The notes: a model not told the origin generated them from the letters alone. Shown: positions 14,201 to 29,200, counted from the stretch's first letter. The stretch: 64,000 nucleotides of DNA from Mauremys mutica (GCF_020497125.1 NC_059077.1:27355340-27419339); one strand, 5' to 3'. Numbers and translations: made by a program.

Positions 14201-17200
14201 CATTCTGAGAATTTACCATTTATTCCTACCCTTTGTTCCCTGTCTTTTAACCAGTTCTCAATCCATGAAAGGACCTTCCCTCTTATCCCAGGACAATTTA
14301 ATTTATGTAAGAGCCTTTGGTGAGGGACCTTGTCAAAGGCTTTCTGGAACTCTAAGTATACTATGTCCACTGGATTCCCCCTTGTCCACTTGTTTGTTGA
14401 CCCCTTCAAAGAACTCTAATAGATTAGTAAGACATGATTTCCCTTTACAGAAACCATGTTGACTTTTGCCCAACAATTTATGTTCTTCTATGTGTCTGAC
14501 AATGTTATTCTTTACTATTGTTTCAACTAAGTTGCCCGGTACTGACATTAGATTTACTGGCCTGTAATTGCTGGGATCACCTCTAAAGCCCTTTTTAAAT
14601 ATTGGCGTTACATTAGCTATTTTCCAGTCATTGGGTACAGATGCCGATTTAAAGGACAGGTTACAAACCATAGTTAATAATTCCGCAACTTCACATTTGA
14701 GTTCTTTCAGAACTCTTGGGTGAATGCCATCTGGTCCCGGTGACTTGTTACTGTGAAATTTATGAATTAATTCCAAAATCTCCTGTAGTGACACCTCAGT
14801 CTGTGACAATTCCTCAGATTTGTCACCTACAAAAGCCAGCTCAGGTTTGGGAATCTCTCTAACATCCTCAGCCATGAAGACTGAAGCAAAGAATCCATTT
14901 AGTTTCTCCGCAATGACTTTATCATCTTTAAGTGCTCCTTTTGTATCTAGACTGTCCAGGGACCCCACTGGTTGTTTAGTAGGCTTCCTGCTTCTGATAT
15001 ACTTAAAAAACATTTTGTTATTACCTTTTGAGTTTTTGGCTAGCCGTTCTTCAAACTCCTCTTTGGCTTTTCTTAGTGCATTTTTACACTTAATTAGGCA
15101 GTGTTTATGTTCCTTTCTATTTACCTCACTAGGATTTCACTTCCACTTTTTAAAAGATGTCTTTTTATCTCTCACTGCTTCTTTTACATGGTTGTTAAGC
15201 CGCAGTGGCTCTTTTTTAGTTCTTTTACTGTGTTTTTTAATTTGGGGTATACATTTAAGTTGGACCTCTCTTATGGTGTCTTTGAAAATCGTCCATGCAG
15301 CTTGCAGGGATTTCACTTTAGTCACTGTACCTTTTAGTTTCTGTTTAACTAACCCCCTCATTTTTGCATAGTTCCCCTTTGTAAAATTAAATGCCACAGT
15401 GTTGGGCTGTTGAGGTGTTCTTCCCACCACAGGGACGTTAAATGTTATTATATTATGGTCACTATTTCCAAGCGGTCCTGTTATAGTTACCTCTTGGACC
15501 AGCTCCTGCATTCTACTCAGGACTAAATCGAGAGTTGCCTCTCCCCTTGTGGGTTCCCATACCAGCTGCTCCAAGAAGCAGCCATTTAAAGTATCGAGAA
15601 ATTTTGTCTCTGCATTTCGTCCTGAGGTGACATGTTCCCAGTCAATATGGGGATAATTGAAATCCCCCACTATTATTGGGTTCTTAATTTTGATAGCGTC
15701 TCTAATTTCCCTTAGCATTTCATCATCACTATCACTGTCCTGGTCAGGTGGTCGATAATAGATCCCTAATGTTATATTCTTATTAGAGCATGAAATTACT
15801 ATCCATAGAGATTCTATGGAACATGTGGATTCACTTAAGATTTTTACTTCATTTGATTCTACATTTTCTTTCACATATATTGCCACTCTCCACTCCCTAC
15901 CCCACATGACCTGTTCTTTCCTTCCGATATATTTTGTACCCCGGAATGATTGTGTCCGATTGATTGTCCTCAGTCCACCAGGTTTCTGTGATGCCTATTA
16001 TATCAATATCCTCCTTTATCACGAGGCACTCTAGTTCACCCATCTTATTATTTAGACTTCTAGCATTTATATACAAGCACTTTAAAAACTTGTCACTGTT
16101 TATTTGTCTGCCCTTTTCTGATGTGTCCAATTCTTCTTTATGTGAATGTTTCTCATTTGATCTGGCCCCTAGATTATCCTCTTCCATCCTCTCCTCCTGA
16201 TTAAAATCTAGAGAATCTCCATCAATAGACTCTCCTCTAAGAGAAGTCTGTGTTCAATCCATGTGCTCTTCTGCAGCAGTTGGCTTTCCCCCATTTCTTA
16301 GTTTAAACTGCTGTGCAACCTTTTTAATGTTAAGTGCCAGCAGTCTGGTTCCACTTTGGTTTAGATGGAGCCCATCTCTCCTGTATAGGCTCCCCCTGTC
16401 CCAAAAGTTTCCCCAGTTCCTAATGAATATAAACCCCTCCTCTCTACACCATTGTCTCATCCACACACTGAGACTCTGAAGCTCTGCCTGCCTACCTGGC
16501 CCCGCCCAACTTGGAGTGGATGGTGAATTCATTTCTGAGAGACTCACATTTGGTGATCAACCAAGAATTATCATTATTAGCTGATATACTTAAAAAATCT
16601 CTCTGTGTATAATAATAATGCCACAACTTACTTGGGGTCCTATGGGCAGCTCCTGGCTATAGCTAAGTTCTCCAGTAGCTGTTTTGACATCATAGTGAAT
16701 CCAAAACTCAGCCACAAAACTCTGTGGGACCTATAAAGAAATGCTTGTTAGTTTATGTCTTCAACATTCTCTTCTCACTCCCTGCCCTGCTGCCCACCAT
16801 GATTAGATCCTTTTTATTTTTGATTTGTGGGTCACCTATTAAAATGGTGTATCAGATAGATTGATATCTTTCTAGATGGAAAGCAGCTTGGTCTAGATCC
16901 AGATCCCATCTTCCTTCTACCACCCATGCCAGCCTTAATGTCCACTTAATGGCCTCCCATTCCTGTCTTTTTGCCTTCTTCTATGACATGCCTGGCGTTA
17001 CCCTCCCAATCGCAGGGTCAGGCCACTACCCTTTCCTCATTTCAATCACTGCTAAAGACTCACTTCTTTTGTATTGTCCACAAACATTAGCCCAGGCAGT
17101 CAATTGCCCTCGCTACAAAAATAAACTTTAACATCTTCTTCTGGGTCTCTCAGTGTGTCTTAATTGGGCCTTGTCTATACTGGGATGTCAGACACTGGTG

Positions 17201-20200
17201 AAAATGCATCAGTTCAAGCCCTTAATCGAGGTTTATACCAGTACAGTTTATCCTGAGAGATCCCAGTGCAGACTAGATTCCCAGCCCCCAGGGTTTACAT
17301 TGTCTTTGTCTCTGGTACAGCCCCAAGCACACAATATGTTGAACAAATAGGTTAATATTCTATAGTAACACAATTGGTGTCTTTCTAGAGGAATAAGAGC
17401 TGAGTTTTCATACAGTTTGCTCTAAACATGGGCAATAGACTCAAAGAATTTAAGACAGGACAAGAAATGTGTGACCACTTTCTGAACAAATTACGGTGTC
17501 ACCATTTCTTTTGCTTTCATTCCATAGAAACAGCTTGTGTCTTACCTGTCCTGGCGGAGGATATGAGAGGAGAGCCGTGGAAACCTTCATATGAGATTGG
17601 AGAGAAGGTGACTCTGTCCTGTCCAGATGGCATGCATTTGGAAGGGTCATCTCTCATTCTGTGTGAACCCAGCCTCAAGTGGTCTCCTGATATGAAGGAT
17701 ATCCAGTGCAAAAGAAGAGGTAAGCCACTGCAATAATTGGGTCTGAATGAAATCCTAGTAGTGTTAGAGAGGCAATGCTTCCTAGCGGATAGTGCACTGA
17801 ACTAAGGTGTAGGCGATCTGGGCTGAATTCCTGGTTCTGTCCCTGGCCACTTGGGTGACTTTGGGCAAGCCATTTCCCTGTCTGTGCCTCAGTTTCCCCA
17901 TATGTAAAATGGGTTAACTCATTTGTGAGGCACTTTGAGATCTATTGATGAGAAGTGATAGCTAAGAGCTAGATATTATATATTTATTATTCCCTAAGTG
18001 TGCCACAGTTACTCATGTCATAAAATGTGCTGCACCCTTGCCCATGCTGATGGAGTTGCTGCTGCTGTGATGTTCACCTCAGGTGTCCTAAAATTATTTC
18101 TCTTGACGGCTCCTTTTGCAATGTATCCCATACATGCCAGCTTTCTAATGTGCCAGGGGGTGCTCTCCCTGGCTCCGCCCTGGCCCTGCCCCCACTCCCA
18201 CTCTGCCTCTTCCTGCCCCATTCTGACCCCTCCCCCAAGCGCACCCCACCCTCAGTCTCCCCCCCTCCCAGCACCACCTGCACACCACGGAACAGCTGAT
18301 CCGCAGTAGGCGGGAGGTGTTGGGAGGGGGTCTGCTGGTGGGTGCTCAGCACCCAACTTTTTTTTTCTGTGAATGCTCCAGCCTTGAAGCACTCAAGGAG
18401 TCGGTGCCTATGATGTAGCCCCTTCATATATCATTCCCCTGCAGGCTTTTGTAGCTGCCAACATTTTAACAAGGAGTTCCCTCCGATATTTCCCATCTCA
18501 GCTGGTTATGTGGGTGACATCCCCCTCCCACTGTATCCATCTTTCCACCTGACCCCTCTCAGCCCACCATGGTAACTGCACCACAAAGCAGTTCTTCTGT
18601 GTGTCCCCCCTACCTGGCAGCTGTTCCTCACAACAGGGCACACTATGGTCTGAGGTTGTGGGGTGGATGGTCAGGTGGGCAGCAGGACTCCTCCAATGGT
18701 GAGGCTGGGTGGTCCATTAGGAAAAGGGTCCCATTTGGTTCTTGAGGCAGGCAGGCCTCTCCTGACTGCTGGCAGTCTCCCCCTAGCTGGTGGTGAATTG
18801 GGGTTGGGGACAGGAGTTGAGTTAGGGGAGTGGGGCTCCAGGCTTCCTCTCAGTAGTGGCTCCTCAAGCTCCAGGCTGAGGCTGGGCATACAGGCACTGG
18901 CAGGATGGAGGCAGAATACAGCAGCTGCAGGACTCCCACTCAGCACAGCAGCACCTTAGCCTCTGTTCATCTACCCCTCCCGGTGAAGCAGCCAGTTGAG
19001 GGCAGGTACTGCACAGGGCTTTCCCCACGTACTCTTAGGAGTGCTGGTAGGTTATGTAGAAGGGCAGTTGCCTGGGAGCAGCTGCCATGGCCCGAGCGAG
19101 TAGCAAGCCACTCCAGTCAAGCCTTTAGGGAAACGACACTGGCTTTAGCATTTTGGGGCAAGGTTGATAAACAATTGTTTGCACTCACTGTTCTGAGGGG
19201 GTTGCTACCCTTTCTGGGTAGGATTGCACCACTTCTGGGGAAAGGGATGGGAGGACATTCCAGAACAGAGCCTCTTCCCTTGGGGTCTGGTTAATAGTCT
19301 CATGAACACATGAAATATATCCTAAGATCCATACAGGAAACCTCTCTCATCCATGCCACCTCAGGACTGATTCCATCTATCTGTTCCCAGTTCTATATGC
19401 TGTCTCTTAGCTCTCCACTGTCTTTTCTCACTAGGGTCTAGGTGACTTTTTCCTCTGAGAACTGGTGCTCACAAATTCTTCCCCTAGGTTACAGGAAATC
19501 CCTTCCCAGACATTAGCTTGGAGAGGGCTAATGGCCACTGCTGTTCCCCTGCAGCTTGTCTAGTGGTAAGATTCCCAAACACTTCCAGGTCCCTCTTTAC
19601 AGTGAAAACCAAGACCTATTATATCCTGCTTCCCCTCCCTAGCAGGCTTTGCTGTTGCCTACAGTTATGTGATCTGGGAGGAAACCAGGCACAGGTGAGA
19701 GCTGGACTTGGCTCCTCTTAAAGGCTCAACCACCCAGTCACACCCACTACCCCAAACCAGTTCCTATTCTCCACTAGCACACTCCACTCCATGAACTGGG
19801 CCAACCTAAGGATTTGGGAAGGGATAGCAAAATCACTTCCTGGAGTACACCCCAAAGATAACTACCTCCTATTGCTGAAATGTAGCCCAGCTGGTTTTCC
19901 TTTCAACCCTAGCAATTGGTTTTCATCAGTTTACATTGCTTTATGTTTTCAAGCCCTATGCAAGGACAATGGCTGGGAACTCTTACAGAAAATGAAAACT
20001 GTGATTCTCCTTTATGGTTTTCAAAGGCCAATTATGTTAACAAGGGGCTCACAGGGTCCCCTCCAGCTCATTAGTAAGCTACTGCTTTAAATCACAATCT
20101 AGCCTTATACATTCAGAAGAGTGTGACAAGCCTGGAATTACAGTTGCACTGGTGGGAAAAGCATGGAGGATCAATCCAATAATATAACATTTTTAACAAA

Positions 20201-23200
20201 AGAAGGTACATAAAGACAAGAATTAGAAAAAGCTGATGTACTAGATCAAACACTTAAATCAAAAAAGGAAGAATGGGAATCACTGTAATTTTGCATGACA
20301 TAACACATACCTGGGTTTTCTGAGACAGGGTGGGATAAGAACAGTCAGTAGATAACTAAGTTTCCTAGCTATAAACTATACAGTAAAGACAGGACCGGTT
20401 GACCTGCTGATCCCAGGAATTTTTTTGGGGGGGGGCGGGGGTGTATAAAGGTAATAATTGGAGATATACCAATCTCCTAGAACTGGAAGGGACCTTGAAA
20501 GGTCATTGAGTCCAGCCCCCTGTCTTTACTAGCAGGATCAATTTTGCCCCAGATCCCTAAGTGGCCCCCTCAAGGATTGAACTCACAACCCTGGGTTTAG
20601 CAGGCCAATGCTCAAACCACTGAGCTATCCCTCAGTATAATTTTCTCATCTACATTCAGTCAGGACTAGGCTTAGTGTTTATATTAAAATTCTACAACAG
20701 TTCCCTCTCTGTCTCTCTCTCTCCTTCTTGTTATTTCCCCCTCCCCCCCATCTTTGACAGTTTGTCTATTCTTATCTATTTTGCTAAAGTAAGTCTAAAA
20801 TTGTAAGAAAGATTTCCTTTAAAAAATGCAGTTCTGGTCAGTGTTATTACAAGATCCAATACACAAACTAGGTTAAACCTCTTACAGAAAACAGTTTTGT
20901 AGGGATTTAGTGAAGTCTGACTGTTGCTAGCTAAAGAAATCTCAGGAGGGATGTTAGTTCAGTAAGGGCCTTTTTCACTTTTAAGCGTTGAATATAATGC
21001 AACAGGCCAAAGCGGAATACAGAGGTATATTATACAGCAGGCCAAAGCACAGAGCACAGTCCAAACACAATCCATAGACAGAGATGCTGGAACATTTTGT
21101 ATAGTGGGGGTGCTGAGAACCATTGAATCAAACTGTAAGGCCTATATATGATGGAAACCACTTCAATCCGGGGGTACAGCAACACCTTCAGCACCCCTGT
21201 TCCAGCACCTATGTCCATAGAATTCTACAAGATCCGCTCTTGCCTTTATTTTTAGTGTTTTTGCATATAGGATCACATACTGGTATTCGTAGTTTCCTTT
21301 GGCTGCAACCTCCACATCAGAATATTTCTAACTAGAGCAGGGGTCGGCAACCTTTCAGAAGCGGTGTGCCAAGTCTTCATTTATTCACTCTAATTTAAGG
21401 TTTTGCGTGCCAGTAATACATTTTAACGTTTTTAGAAGGTCTCTTTCTGTAAGTCTATAATATATAACTAAACTATTGTTGCATGTAAAGTAAACATGGT
21501 TTTTAAAATGTTTAAGAAGCTTCATTTAACATTAAATTAAAATGCAGAGCCCCCCGGACCGGTGACCAGGACCCAGGCAGGGTGAGTGCCACTGAAAATC
21601 AGCTTGCGTGCTGCCTTCAGCACACGTTCCATAGGTTGCCTACCCCTGAACTAGAGATTTGAAGTCTCAACTTCCACCATTCACATCAGATGAGCTTTTA
21701 CTCTGAAACCTAGTGTAGATGAAACCCAGCAAAGTAGATGTCAACATTGCTAACTATTATTCGGTGCTGATCAGTACAGCAGAAATAGACAGTTACTGTA
21801 AAATGGGAAGTGGAATTTTAGATTGCAGACAGCACTTGCATATTCTTATTCTTTGTTATCTGTATTATCACCATGAGCCCATTGTGCTAGGTGCTGTACA
21901 AACAAAGGACAAAAAGACAGTCCCTACCCAGAAGAGCAGGCACTAAGTATAAGACAAAAGACCAATAAAGACAGACTGCTGGGGGAGGAAAAGGAAACAA
22001 TGAGACGATATTGATCGGCATGATGGGCTGTGGTCTCAGTATCCCACAATCATATATAGTACCCCCATCCGTCCCCCCGTCTGACTCTGGGCCCAGAGCT
22101 AAAGCAGCATTCAGCAGTTGCACTAGCTACAGAGTTTATTACATTTTTAAAAATTCTATTGATTCCATCTACACAGTAGATAATTTTTATTACAAGCAGG
22201 CTGTAATTTTATGGCATAGTATAATAATCCAGTACCTTTTTAATGCAACCAGGGGGATAATTCCACTGTCGCCATTTAATAGCCTTCATTTTTCTGATCT
22301 GTAATGGTTTTGTCTGTGTTCTTTCACTTTAGTACCCAGCGTGAAACCAGAACTGACAGAACCTAAATGTCAGCCATGGGAGAAAGTGCAACAGTCAAAA
22401 TGTGTATGTAAAATGCCCTATGAGTGTGGGTAAGTTCAGCCTGACATTGACAATAACTTTCTCACTTTATTCAAGACAAATTAAATTTCTCAGGCTTTCA
22501 GTCCGTGACAGATTAGACAGCTTTACTCATACCAGGGAAAGTCATTGTGCTGTGTTTACATTACCGCTCCATCAATCTCCTGTTCTTCACTTACCTGTCA
22601 GTGGGAATTAGCAGTGATAGAACTTAGGTAAATGGCTGAAGATAAAAGGATCATTTCAGCTCCACTTGATCTGCGAAATGAGGGATGCGGGGAAGATAAA
22701 ATGCTATTCTGGATATTTAGAAGATCAAGGAGGAGTAAGAGACTCATCCCCCTGGGATATAAATTCTCCAAGTAATAAGCATGTGCAATAAAACAAGTGT
22801 TTTTCCTGAGAGACTGGAGAGCTAGAAGAGATGCAATAATAATCTGATCTCCCATTTACACAGCAATTTGCAGAGGCCAGTCTGTGGCACCAGCAGAGTG
22901 CTCAAGGTCACCTTTTTGCACCTCATAATGTGAAGTCTGGCTTGAGTTTATTATTGATAATTTATTTGGTGCTTTGAGTCTCCGGGACACTTTACTAATG
23001 GGACAAATGGTGCTATGGTTTGGGTTTGCCTTTATTGTGCTTGAAATCAAATGGCTCAACCACTGATTTATTTATTTATTTATTTAATTTGAGGAAACAG
23101 AAAAATGTCTGGGACCCACCAGCAGGGCCAGCTCCAGACCCCAGCGCGCCAAGCGTGCGCTTGGGGCGGCGTCCCGCGGGAGGGCGGCAGGCGGCTCCGG

Positions 23201-26200
23201 TGGACCTCCCGCAGGCATGCCTGTGGACGGTCCGCTGGTCCCGCAGCTCTGGTGGACCTCCCGCAGACGTGCCTGCGGAGGGTCCGCTGGTCCCGCGGCT
23301 TCGGTGGAGCATCCGCAGGCACGCCTGCTGGAGGTCCACCGGAGCCGCAGGACCGGCGACCGCCAGAGCGCCCCCTAAGGTGTGCCGCCGTGCTTGGGAC
23401 GGCGGAAATCCTAGAGCCGCCCCTGCCCACCAGGCAGTAAAAGTTGAATTTTCAAAATTGCTCTGCACCCACAGTCGGAGTGAGACTTTCATAATAGCTG
23501 AGCACTTTGGGTGTGAGCTCTTGGAATCTGGCCATGTCCGTCACAGTGGGAGCTACTGGCAGCTGAGCACTTGTTTAGATGCCTAAATGGGAGCTGAACT
23601 CTTGAGAATCTGGCCCCAGGGTGTATGCTCTTTACTGGTGAGCAATTACTAATTACATGAATAATCCTAATGACTTTGGCGAAGTGGCTCAGGGAAAAAG
23701 GGTCTATTCAATGTGATCAAGGAGGGGATTTTCAGTCCCCTAAGTGACAAAGGCATTGGGACTTGTCAATGGAAGTCATGCTCCTAAGTCACTCAGACAT
23801 TTTTGAAAATGCCACCTAGCCAACGCAAGCTCTAACTAGCACATTTTGAATGTCTGAAAATGAATTAAAGTTAATGGGCCTCACGCAGTTTTAGTAGGTC
23901 TGATTCACCACTGTGCTGTGAGGAAGGATGGTCCTGTGGTTAGGGCAGCAGCCTGGGACATGGCTTTAAAGCCAAACTTCCGGTGTGACCCTCAGCAAGT
24001 CACTTAGGGATGGATTTTTAAAGGTATTTAGGCACCTAAAGATATAGATAGGCACCTTGCTTTTGAGAATCCCATTAGGCACCTAACTGTATCTTGAGAT
24101 GCCTAAATACCTTTAAAAATCTGACCCTTTGTCTCTGTGCCTCATTCCCAATCTGTAAAATGAGGCTAATAGCCTTGCTCTACCTCCCAGGGGAGTGCTG
24201 AGGATAAATACATTCCAGACTAGGAGGTACTCAGATACTATGGTGGTTTGGGACTTTTCCATAGACAATGTGTAACACTCTGTTAAATTGTGCCCAGTGT
24301 AACCAATGGCGTCTGAGAAGTCAGTAGTGTTGCAGCCATTTATGCAAAGGTCTGGATTTGGCTCATGGTTTCTAATTCTTTTTAGCCTTTGACAAATTTT
24401 GTTCAAAGTGGCAGAAAAGTAAGTAAACAATTATTTTGCAATCAGTTCACTATTTCTCAAAAAAACCAAAACAAAACACCCCAACATTTTAGCTGAGAGA
24501 ACAAATCAATTATTAAAGATGACTCGATGGAATAGGCACCTAGTCACTTGTAATGCAGTTTACTGCCATGTAGGGATTAAGGATGTAACTTGAGTTTGTT
24601 TTCTTACTTTGAGTCTGGCAGTATCTTAGTTTGTTGTGGAGACAACTCAGCCTCCGCTCAGCCCAGTTGAGGAAATGTGGGAGCAATGATAGATTACATA
24701 GGAATTGCTCCAGTGGGTAAGATCCCATGGTCCATCTAGTCTACTTCCCTGTCTCTGACAGTGGTCAGCACCAGATGCAGGAAAGTGAAAAACCCCACAG
24801 TAGGCAGATGTGAGATAATCTGCTCCACATGAGAGTTTTATCCTAATCCTCAATAGCTAGACATTGGTTTCAACCCTGAAGCAGAAGGGTTAATATTCGT
24901 CCAAAACTATAGTCTCGTTATCCATACAAATGTCTAACCCCTCCTTTGTCATCACATGGCACTGAATTCCACAGTCTAATTAAAACTGTAAAAAGAGATC
25001 TCTGAGCCATTAGCGATTACCTTGGAGAAATTGTAGAGGATGGGAGAGATCCCAGAAGACTGGAAAAGAGAAATACAGCAGAATACTGGGCAACAGCAGC
25101 TGAGCCACCACTCGAGTCACTGTGAAGCTAATTAATTATTCTAGAGTAGGCCTCAGTGGTGTAGCTAGGAGTGGAAATTTGGGTGAGCCCTGACCTTCCA
25201 GTGAGCGGGCAATGACAGACTGCACAAGCTCAGCTTCTCCCCCGATGCCACGCCCTCTTCCTAGCCTTGGTGCCCCCAGACACAGGGCTTCACCTGCCGA
25301 GCTGGGCATGTGCATGGGCCCACGACCCCACCCCCATGCTTCAGCGTGGAGAGCTGCTGGGGTAAAAGAGGTTCCCCACTTCAGGCTGAAATTCTTCACA
25401 TTCCTTAGGGCAGAGGAGAGATAATAGAAACTGGTCCCCTCCTTCAGTTGAGCAGAGTCTGAAGGCTACTCCTCCATCTCCCCCGCAGGGTACCCAGCAA
25501 GGGAAACTGGTTCCCTGAGCCTGACCATCTTGGGAAGAGAGAAAGTTTATCCAGAGTGGGGAGGGAAAACTGGGGCAGGGGAGGGGCTGGACAGGGAGGG
25601 CAGAGGCCAAGGGCCAGAGTTGGGGGGAAGGGGCAGGACACAGGGAGGTACAGGGGGGCACAGAACATGAGTCAGGTGGCAGAACTTAGAGGCATAGCAG
25701 ACCCTGGAGCTGGGGGCGCAGGAGGGATCGGAGTGTGGGAGGGGGCAGGAGGAATCTGGGGGCCCACCTTCCCCCACCTCCTCCAGCCAGCCCTTACCAC
25801 TCAGCAGGCATCAGAGGACAAGGCTGCCCAGGGTGCACAGGCTGAGGGGCGCACCCGTGGGATGGAGGGGGGGCCTCATCAGGGCTCAAGCTCCGCCTGC
25901 CCCTGCCAACCCCAGCTCGGTGTCTGTCTGCCTGCCCGACCATGTCCCTCTGTCCTGCCGGTGCTGCTGTGTGTCCATGCTTCGTGCACTGCATGCTGCT
26001 GCTCCGGTCTCCAGCGCCCTGCCCACCGCCCAGCCCAGTCATACATCTTGGCGTCTGGCCTGGCTTCACTCTGCTCCAGCCCCAGTGCTAGCCTCACGCA
26101 GATCTGCCTCCACGAGGCACACTCCCCGTCTGGGATAACTCACCCCCTCTCAGCCGTGGATTCAGGGGCTCCGGCCCTGCCTGTGCTCCGTCCTGGATTT

Positions 26201-29200
26201 CAGATGCCCGAGTGATGCTCTGGGTCGCTGTGGCAGATTTGGGTGAGCCTGGATGCTAAGTAGCTATGCTCCTCCTGGTAGACCTCATTAAGAAGAGCTC
26301 TGCCTAACTGATGGGCTGAGGAGAATTAAGAGGGTAATTAGGCCATTAGGCAGATGATACAAAAGACACAGGAAGGAAGTGAGAAGAGATATCCTGTATC
26401 TCTAGGACTGTAGGTTTAAGGCTATCTAGACTGCATCCGGAGTTTTATGAGCACAAAGTCTCTGAGTCATTTGTGGGCTTGAACAGAGGCAGGACGGAAC
26501 TGGCTCTCCCATAGGAAAATACAGTACTTATCTATAAAAAGAGGAATAAGGACAACCCAGGGAATTATAGACCAATCAGTTAAACGTTGATATCTGGAAA
26601 GATAAGATAGCAAATAATCAAACAATTTGTAAATACCTAGAAGATAATAAAGTGATTGGTAAAAAAATCAACATAGCTTTGTCAAGAACAAATCATAGCA
26701 GACTAATGTAATTTCCTTCTTTGACAGGTTAACAAGCCTCGTGGATAGGGGGGAAGTGGTAGATGTGAAATACCTTGACTTTAGTAAGGCTTTTGATAGA
26801 ATTTCACATGACCGTCTCATGAGAAAACTAGGGAAATATAGCCTAGACAAACCTACTATAAAGGTGGGTATACAGCTGGCTGGAAAATTGTACTCAGAGC
26901 AGTTATCAATGGTTCACAGTCAAGCTGGAAGGGCGTATCAAGGGCGGTCCCACAGGGATCTGTCCTGGGTCCAGTTCTATTCAATATCTTAATAAATGGT
27001 TTGGATAATGGCATAGAGAGTACACTTATAAACTTTGGGGATGATACCGAGGTTGGAGGGATTGCAAGTGCTTTGGAGGATAGAATGATAATTCAAAATG
27101 ACCTTGACAAACTGAAGAAATGATCTGAACTAAGTCGGATGAAATTCAATAAAGACAAATGCAAAGTACTACAGGTAAGAAGGAGTTATCAGTAGCATAA
27201 ATACAAAATGGGGACTGCCTAGGAAAGATTACTGCAGAAAAGGAGCTGAGGGTTATAGTGGATCACAAACTCAGTATGAGTCAGCAATGTAATACTGCTG
27301 CAAAAAAAGTGAACACCATTCTGGGATTAGCAGGAGTGTCGTAAGCAAGACACGAGAAGTAATTCTTCCATTCTAGTCAGCACTGATACAGCTTTAACTG
27401 GAGTATTGTGTCCAGTTCTGGACACCACTCTTCAAGAAAGATGTGGACTGATTGGAGAAAGACCAGAGGAGATCAGCAAAAATGATTAAAGGTTTAGAAA
27501 ACATTACCTACAAGGAAAGACTGAAAAAATTGGGTTTGTTTGATTTGGAGAAGAGAATTGTGAGTGTGGGATGTGATAACAGTTTTCAAGTACATAAAAG
27601 TTTGTTATAAAGAGAAGGAAGATAAATTGCTCTTCTTATCCACTGAGGTAGGACTAGAAGTAATGGGCTTAAATTGCACCAGGGGATATTCAGGTTAGAC
27701 ATTAGGAAAAACTTCCTAACTGCTAGGGTAGCCCTGGAACAAATTACATAGGTAGGTTTTAGGATCTCTGTCATTGCAGGTTTTTAAGAACAGGTTAGAC
27801 AAACACTTGTCAGGGATAGTTGAAATAATACTTATTCCTGCCTCAGTGCAGGGGACTGGACTAGATGACCTATTGAGGTCCCTTCCAGTTCTATATTTCT
27901 ATGATTCTATTTCCTTTTATAAGTTTTTATTTTCTCACCTTTGTTTCATGTAATGTTCCTTGTTCTTCTGTTAGAGGACAGGAAGAACAGAAGTTCCCAA
28001 TCTGCTTTCCCTAGACCATTCTTTATTCTGTAGACTTTTAACATGTCACCTGTTATTCATCTCCTTTCTACAGTGAACAATCCCAGTCTTTTCAATCACT
28101 CTTCCTATGAGAGTTTCTTCTTTATCTCTAATCATACTTGTCACTCTTCTCTGAACCCCCTCCAAACTCTGCAAACTCCTTTTCGAAATGGGGTGACCAG
28201 CACTGCGCATTGTGTTCTAGTTGAAGGTGTACCTAGTTGTTCTAGTTGAAGGTGATTTATATAACGGCAATATATTATTCTCCAATTATCTTTCATCACA
28301 TTCCTTACGTATCTTAATATTCTGTCTCCAGATATCAAGGAGGCTCTAAATTATGCCTGGCTGCAGCAGTTCCCAAAGAGCTATTTTGCAGCAAGGGAAT
28401 TGCTGGAGTGCAGCATGTTCCAGCCACATCCCTTCCCCTGGTATATCCCTGCCCTGGGGGAATCCCTCACCAGCTGGTTCAATCAGCTTTTCGCTTGCTT
28501 TGGATTGCTGAAGCATTACAAAGCAGGCAGATCAGTGAGTTGGGAGCTTCCTCTTAGTCTTTTCTTTTCAGCTAAATTAAACAGCCTCATATACCCATTT
28601 TTGTAAGTATTGTAAAAATCAGGTGTTGAAATTTGTTATTTTCAGACAAATAAAGCAATACAGTCAGTCTACTATGCATTTTTAAAATAGCAAATGGTAG
28701 AAGCAACTGAGTTTAGCTGTCAAGAGGGTGTGGATTACAGTGATGTCTAAAACTGATATTTAGGCACTTAAATCTGGAGTTTAGGTGCCTAAATACGTTG
28801 GTGGATCTGGGCCTAAAGGCTAAAGCATGCTCCCATTGAAATCATTGGCAAAATTCACAGAGACTTCAAAGGGCGGATAAAGGTCTTAAGTTAGGCACAG
28901 CATACGTGTGATGGAGAGAGGGAGAGCCTAATTCTGATCTCACTTACCTGCATGTAAGCCATGAGTAACTTAACCAAAGTCATTGGGGATGCACCAATGT
29001 ACATGAGATCAGGATAGGACACTTTTCCCCCCTTTTAAGAGGTACCAAGATAAAGCAGAAGTAAATGATGCAATTTCTGCTTTTCTTTTCAGACCGTCCC
29101 TGGATGTCTGTGCCATAGATGAGAGAAGCAAGAGAAACACAGCCTTAACTGTGTGTAAGATGTACGCTCTTGAGTGTATGGGCAGAAAATACTCTTTGAC

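Noticed and set aside
14820..15371. 183-codon + strand open frame
   Set aside because: It is the antisense shadow of CR1 ORF2.
23020..23586. 188-codon open frame and three overlapping frames
   Set aside because: They coincide with the CpG-rich hAT MITE at 23123-23425.
25556..26215. 219-codon open frame, longest GC-rich ORF
   Set aside because: Frames overlap on both strands, composition is Gly/Ala/Pro/Arg driven, and the block has repeat-like ends; no domain.
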